A stretch of 64,000 nucleotides of DNA from LMUY01 sp965276785 (GTDB taxonomy: Bacteria > Pseudomonadota > Alphaproteobacteria > Acetobacterales > Acetobacteraceae): the NCBI GenBank assembly GCA_965276785.1, contig OZ255629.1, positions 1,736,001-1,800,000 of the forward strand, read 5' to 3'. The notes beneath the pieces are model-generated. The model saw only the letters and a list, made by a program, of their open reading frames with translations, was not told the origin of the DNA and ran no database searches. Positions 60,956 through 64,000 of this stretch are shown here, piece by piece (positions within the stretch are counted from its first letter, which is position 1; each line of letters starts with the position of its first letter). The translations under genes were made by a program, and so were the position numbers.

Positions 60956-62380
60956 TCAGAACTGCGCATGAAGCCGCAGGCTGAGCACGGAAATGGGACC
61001 GCGATCCCGATTGTATGCGGGGTGATCGATAAACTGATAGTCCGCGGTGACGTGAGCGAAGGTAAGCGCCGAGGCGCTATAGAACGTCTCGACGATGGTC
61101 TCCGCCCCTGAGTTCGGCAACTCGCCATCGCCGATCACGATGCCTAAGCCGCCGGCATTGAGGTAGCTCTTGTACTGGCGCGAAATGTCGTTGCGGGCGA
61201 AGCCCAGCCCGACGGTGTCGTCCGGCCGCCGCCAGCGCGTGCCGGTGATCGAAACGCCGCCCGAGACGCTCTTGGAAATGTCGGCATAGGAGTCGATCTG
61301 CGTGCTGGGGTCCGCCAGGCCAGCGCGGAGGAAAACGCCGATATCCTGCCGCACCTGCTGCTCCAGGTTCAGGCTGACGCCGCCGCGGGACCGATAGGCC
61401 AGCACACGGTTGATGTCCGGCACGGTCCCGCTCGCCCGCGCGGCGGCTACGGCGTCCGCGTAGAGGCCGAGCTCGCCGCGGGTCAGGAAGCCGAGCAGCT
61501 TGAGCTTGCCGGGCTGGCCCCAAAGCTGGTGCCGCTCCTCTAATTCAACGTCGTATTGCAGTTGGTGGAACAGATGCGGGTCGAGGTATTCGGAGGCGGG
61601 CGTGGTCGACAAATCTAGGATGCCGGCCCGGATGGCCCACCAGTCCTGATACCATTCCGCCGCGGCGCCGTAGGTGTAGCCCCAGTTGTCGGCGGGATAG
61701 TCGTAGCTGCCGGCATCGATGATCGCGCCGTTGAGGAAATCGTTGCGGCTGTCATGCGCATATTTGTTGGTGTCGAAGATGTCGGGCGCGGCGATCTTGC
61801 CCACGGTGAGGACGATGCGGTTGTTGGTCTGGCTGCCTCCCAGTATGTTCACGTCGGGCGCCACGGCTTCGGTCTCGCCGCCGAGATCGATGGTTTGGCG
61901 CAGGAACACTCGCTGCAGCCGCAGGTAGGGATCGGCCGCGCCGAGCTTGAAGGCGTCGCCATTGGCGAAACCGGCGATGCCGACGAATTTCCCCAAGCCA
62001 AAACCCTGGTCGATCTCAGGGTTCACCCACGCCTCGGCGCCGGGCCACAAGCGCACGCCGCCATAGAGCGTCGCGTCGAACGACTGGTCGCCGCGGCTGC
62101 CCGGGTTCTGGCTGAACGAGCCGGAATAGGGGGAGCGAAACGCCGGGTGGTATTCAAGGATGAACGTGCTTTGGCCGTGGATGGCCCATGCTTGCGGCGT
62201 CGCGGGGGCCGCTCCTGGTTCCGCACCGGCCGTCGACTGTTCCGATGGCGTTTGCGGTTCCGGCGTCGGCCCGCTTGAGCCCTGGGCGTGCACCACGGCG
62301 GGCGCAACAGCCATTGCGCTCGCCAGCAACCATGCCAACGTGGCGCACCAGGCCTGGGCAGCTCGGACCGGCCGTGTCAT
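60956..62380 (-). CDS. OprB-family carbohydrate porin
   Basis: A 474-residue outer-membrane porin. A signal peptide ends near VVHAQGSS, then a Pro/Thr linker, then paired strands: SFDATLYGGVRLWPGAEAWV, NRIVLTVGKIAAPDIFDTNK, DNWGYTYGAAAEWYQDWWAI, and ISKSVSGGVSITGTRWRRPD. It ends VLSLRLHAQF with terminal Phe. Strong likeness to carbohydrate porins of Acetobacteraceae. It is divergent from zwf, with 105 bases between, which suits sugar uptake linked to the pentose phosphate and Entner-Doudoroff routes. Confidence 0.88.
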   Translation of the reverse strand: MTRPVRAAQAWCATLAWLLASAMAVAPAVVHAQGSSGPTPEPQTPSEQSTAGAEPGAAPATPQAWAIHGQSTFILEYHPAFRSPYSGSFSQNPGSRGDQSFDATLYGGVRLWPGAEAWVNPEIDQGFGLGKFVGIAGFANGDAFKLGAADPYLRLQRVFLRQTIDLGGETEAVAPDVNILGGSQTNNRIVLTVGKIAAPDIFDTNKYAHDSRNDFLNGAIIDAGSYDYPADNWGYTYGAAAEWYQDWWAIRAGILDLSTTPASEYLDPHLFHQLQYDVELEERHQLWGQPGKLKLLGFLTRGELGLYADAVAAARASGTVPDINRVLAYRSRGGVSLNLEQQVRQDIGVFLRAGLADPSTQIDSYADISKSVSGGVSITGTRWRRPDDTVGLGFARNDISRQYKSYLNAGGLGIVIGDGELPNSGAETIVETFYSASALTFAHVTADYQFIDHPAYNRDRGPISVLSLRLHAQF

Positions 62381-62485
62381 GCAAACTTCCGCTCGTGCGA
62401 TGCGCTTACCCGGTCGCGCATAGCCCGACAGGCCGGCACGGGTTAGGCTAGTTGCCAGTTCCTTTCCAGCCGGCAGGATGACGTT

Positions 62486-63949
62486 TTGGCGAAAGTTCCC
62501 CCCAGCGTTGGCCCCAAGCACCCCCAGGTCGTGGTCCTGGTCGGCGCCACGGGGGACCTGTCGCAACGCAAGCTGCTGCCCGGCCTGTTCCATCTCGCCA
62601 GCAAGCGGTTCATTCCCGGCTGCCGCATCATCGGCGTGTCGCTCGACAGCATGGACGCCGACGGCTTCCGCACGCTCGCCCACGGCGCGCTGGAGCAGTT
62701 CTCCGCCCGCAAGACCAACGAATGCGACTGGGCGGACTTCGCGCAATCGCTCGACTACGTGCCGATCGGCGCCGGTGCCGCGCTGCTGCGCGAGCGGGTG
62801 CTGGCGGCGGAGGCCGAGTTGGGGGGCGAGAGCCAGCGCATCCACTATCTCAGCGTGCCGCCGAGTGCGGCGCTGCCGGCGGTGCGCCTGCTGGGCGAAG
62901 CAGGCCTGGTGGAGCGCTCTCGCATTATCATGGAGAAGCCGTTCGGCGTGGACATCGACAGCGCGGTGACGCTCAACACCCGCCTGCATGACGTGTTCGA
63001 CGAGGGCCAGATCTTCCGCATCGACCACTTTCTTGGCAAGGAGCCGGCGCAGAACATCCTGGCCTTCCGCTTTGCCAATGGGCTGTTCGAGCCGATCTGG
63101 AACCGCAACTTCATCGACCATGTGCAGATCGACGTGCCCGAGACGCTGGGCCTGGGCAAGCGCACCGAGTTCTACGAGCAGACCGGCGCCTTCCGCGACA
63201 TGGTGGTGACCCACCTGTTCCAAATCCTGGCGTTCATGGCGATGGAGCCACCGACTGCGCTGGAGCCCGTGCCGATCAGCGAGGAAAAGAACAAGGTGTT
63301 CCGCTCCATCGTGCCGATCGACCCGCGGGACGTGGTGCGCGGCCAATATGTCGGCTATCGCGGCGAGCCCGGCGTGGACCCGGAGTCGGACACCGAGACC
63401 TTCATCGCGCTGAAATGCATGATCGACAATTGGCGCTGGGCCGGCGTGCCGTTCTTCCTGCGCACCGGCAAGCGGCTGGCGGAGGGGCAGCGCATCATTT
63501 CCATTGCGTTCCGCGAGCCGCCGAAGAGCATGTTCCCGTCCGGCTCCGGCGTGGGCAGCCAGGGTCCCGACCACCTCACCTTCGACCTGGCGGATGCCTC
63601 CAAGATGTCGCTGTCGTTCTACGGCAAGCGCCCCGGCCCGGGCATGCGGCTGGACAAGCTGAGCCTCCAATTCGCGATGAACGACACCGGGCGGATCGGC
63701 GACGTGCTGGAAGCTTACGAGCGGCTGATCCTAGACGCGATGCGCGGCGACCACACGCTGTTCACCACCGCGGAGGGCATCGAACGGCTATGGGAAGTTT
63801 CCAAGCCGCTGCTGGAGGCGCCGCCGCCGGTGCGGCTCTACCAGCAGGGTTCCTGGGGCCCGAAGTCGATCCACCAACTGGTGGCGCCGCATGCCTGGCG
63901 GCTGCCGTTCGAGCGCGCTTGGCGGGACGCGAAGGCGGGGGCGGGTTAG
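62486..63949 (+). CDS. zwf: Glucose-6-phosphate 1-dehydrogenase
   Basis: A 487-residue enzyme that makes 6-phosphogluconolactone and NAD(P)H. The cofactor loop GATGDLSQRKL is at residues 20-30, EKPFG at 150-154 and the substrate/catalytic block RIDHFLGKE at 178-186. EFYEQTGAFRDMVVTHLFQI and NWRWAGVPFFLRTGKRL follow. Starts at a TTG (AKVPPSVGP) after GCAGGATGA; no other start is better. The convergent gene at the right edge may be regulated separately. Confidence 0.96.
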   Translation: MAKVPPSVGPKHPQVVVLVGATGDLSQRKLLPGLFHLASKRFIPGCRIIGVSLDSMDADGFRTLAHGALEQFSARKTNECDWADFAQSLDYVPIGAGAALLRERVLAAEAELGGESQRIHYLSVPPSAALPAVRLLGEAGLVERSRIIMEKPFGVDIDSAVTLNTRLHDVFDEGQIFRIDHFLGKEPAQNILAFRFANGLFEPIWNRNFIDHVQIDVPETLGLGKRTEFYEQTGAFRDMVVTHLFQILAFMAMEPPTALEPVPISEEKNKVFRSIVPIDPRDVVRGQYVGYRGEPGVDPESDTETFIALKCMIDNWRWAGVPFFLRTGKRLAEGQRIISIAFREPPKSMFPSGSGVGSQGPDHLTFDLADASKMSLSFYGKRPGPGMRLDKLSLQFAMNDTGRIGDVLEAYERLILDAMRGDHTLFTTAEGIERLWEVSKPLLEAPPPVRLYQQGSWGPKSIHQLVAPHAWRLPFERAWRDAKAGAG

Positions 63950-63954
63950 ACGCC

Positions 63955-64000
63955 TCAACTCGCCGGGGCGAGCTTGTCCTGCGTCCTGGTGGCGAAATCG
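63955..64000 (-). CDS. 3' end of a gene leaving the window
   Basis: On the minus strand the last bases encode DFATRTQDKLAPAS and a TGA stop at 63955. The gene's body lies beyond the window, so only about fourteen residues are visible and no family can be named. It is convergent with zwf, with five bases between stop codons. Confidence 0.35.
   Translation of the reverse strand, partial: DFATRTQDKLAPAS

Noticed and set aside
60956..63670. A minus-strand frame of about 900 residues running through zwf into the porin
   Set aside because: Only the porin part has signal peptide and beta-strand features; the rest is the shadow of zwf.

Overview
The window looks like chromosomal DNA from a high-GC alphaproteobacterium, most probably of the Acetobacteraceae/Rhodospirillales. 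The reasons are the very GC-rich codon use, a divergent mutY / DUF721 pair followed by dsbA-like and smc genes, the ispH-thrB-rnhA order, a COQ9-family gene behind def and next to rpsU, an IalB-like protein, and an OprB-type porin divergent from zwf. I do not name a genus. GTG and TTG starts are common and stop-start overlaps (ATGA, GTGA, TTGA) are frequent.

Layout. 0-8.4 kb: an MFS exporter, rlmN and an IalB-like protein; then a four-gene overlapping run (DUF1778 antitoxin, GNAT toxin, methyltransferase, YdcF-like protein); then a molybdopterin oxidoreductase with its cytochrome b, and two small exported proteins. 8.5-18.7 kb: smc, a DsbA-like protein, an L,D-transpeptidase, a DUF721/DciA-like gene divergent from mutY, a second MFS exporter, an SGNH hydrolase, uppP and two coupled tiny membrane proteins. 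18.7-25.4 kb: an ene-reductase, ATP-grasp ligase and DedA gene run, a Sel1-repeat protein, a uracil-DNA-glycosylase-like protein and an OprB-like porin. 25.7-26.7 kb: a complete IS630-type insertion sequence. 26.8-34.6 kb: two LysR regulators around an alpha/beta hydrolase, a MocR regulator, a small tail-anchored protein, and a SnoaL / FAD oxidase / TauE run. 34.6-40.4 kb: a complete dppABCDF-type peptide ABC transporter. 40.6-44.7 kb: polA (5'-nuclease and polymerase intact, proofreading residues lost) coupled to a zinc-finger gene, a lipase-like lipoprotein, and tRNA-Arg(CCG). 44.8-47.4 kb: a decaying accessory stretch with two frameshifted genes, a chloramphenicol-phosphotransferase-like kinase, a fumarylacetoacetate-hydrolase-family gene and an aldolase relic. 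47.5-64 kb: FkbM methyltransferase, PhyH dioxygenase, ispH, thrB, rnhA, a flavin monooxygenase, an ABC ATPase (frameshifted) with an ABC permease fused to a CPBP protease, COQ9, def, rpsU, DUF3859 and PaiB genes, a tandem pair of related lipoproteins, an OprB porin and zwf.

Most of the window is housekeeping: ribosome maturation and translation (rlmN, def, rpsU, tRNA-Arg), DNA maintenance (smc, mutY, polA, rnhA, UDG-like), envelope work (uppP, L,D-transpeptidase, porins, dpp) and precursor synthesis (ispH, thrB, zwf). Several families of palindromic dispersed repeats sit between genes, often exactly at 3' ends, where they supply or touch the TAG stop codon. The least explained pieces are the ABC/CPBP fusion, the antitoxin-toxin-methyltransferase-YdcF run, the coupled 73/32-residue membrane proteins, the duplicated lipoproteins and the proofreading-dead PolA.
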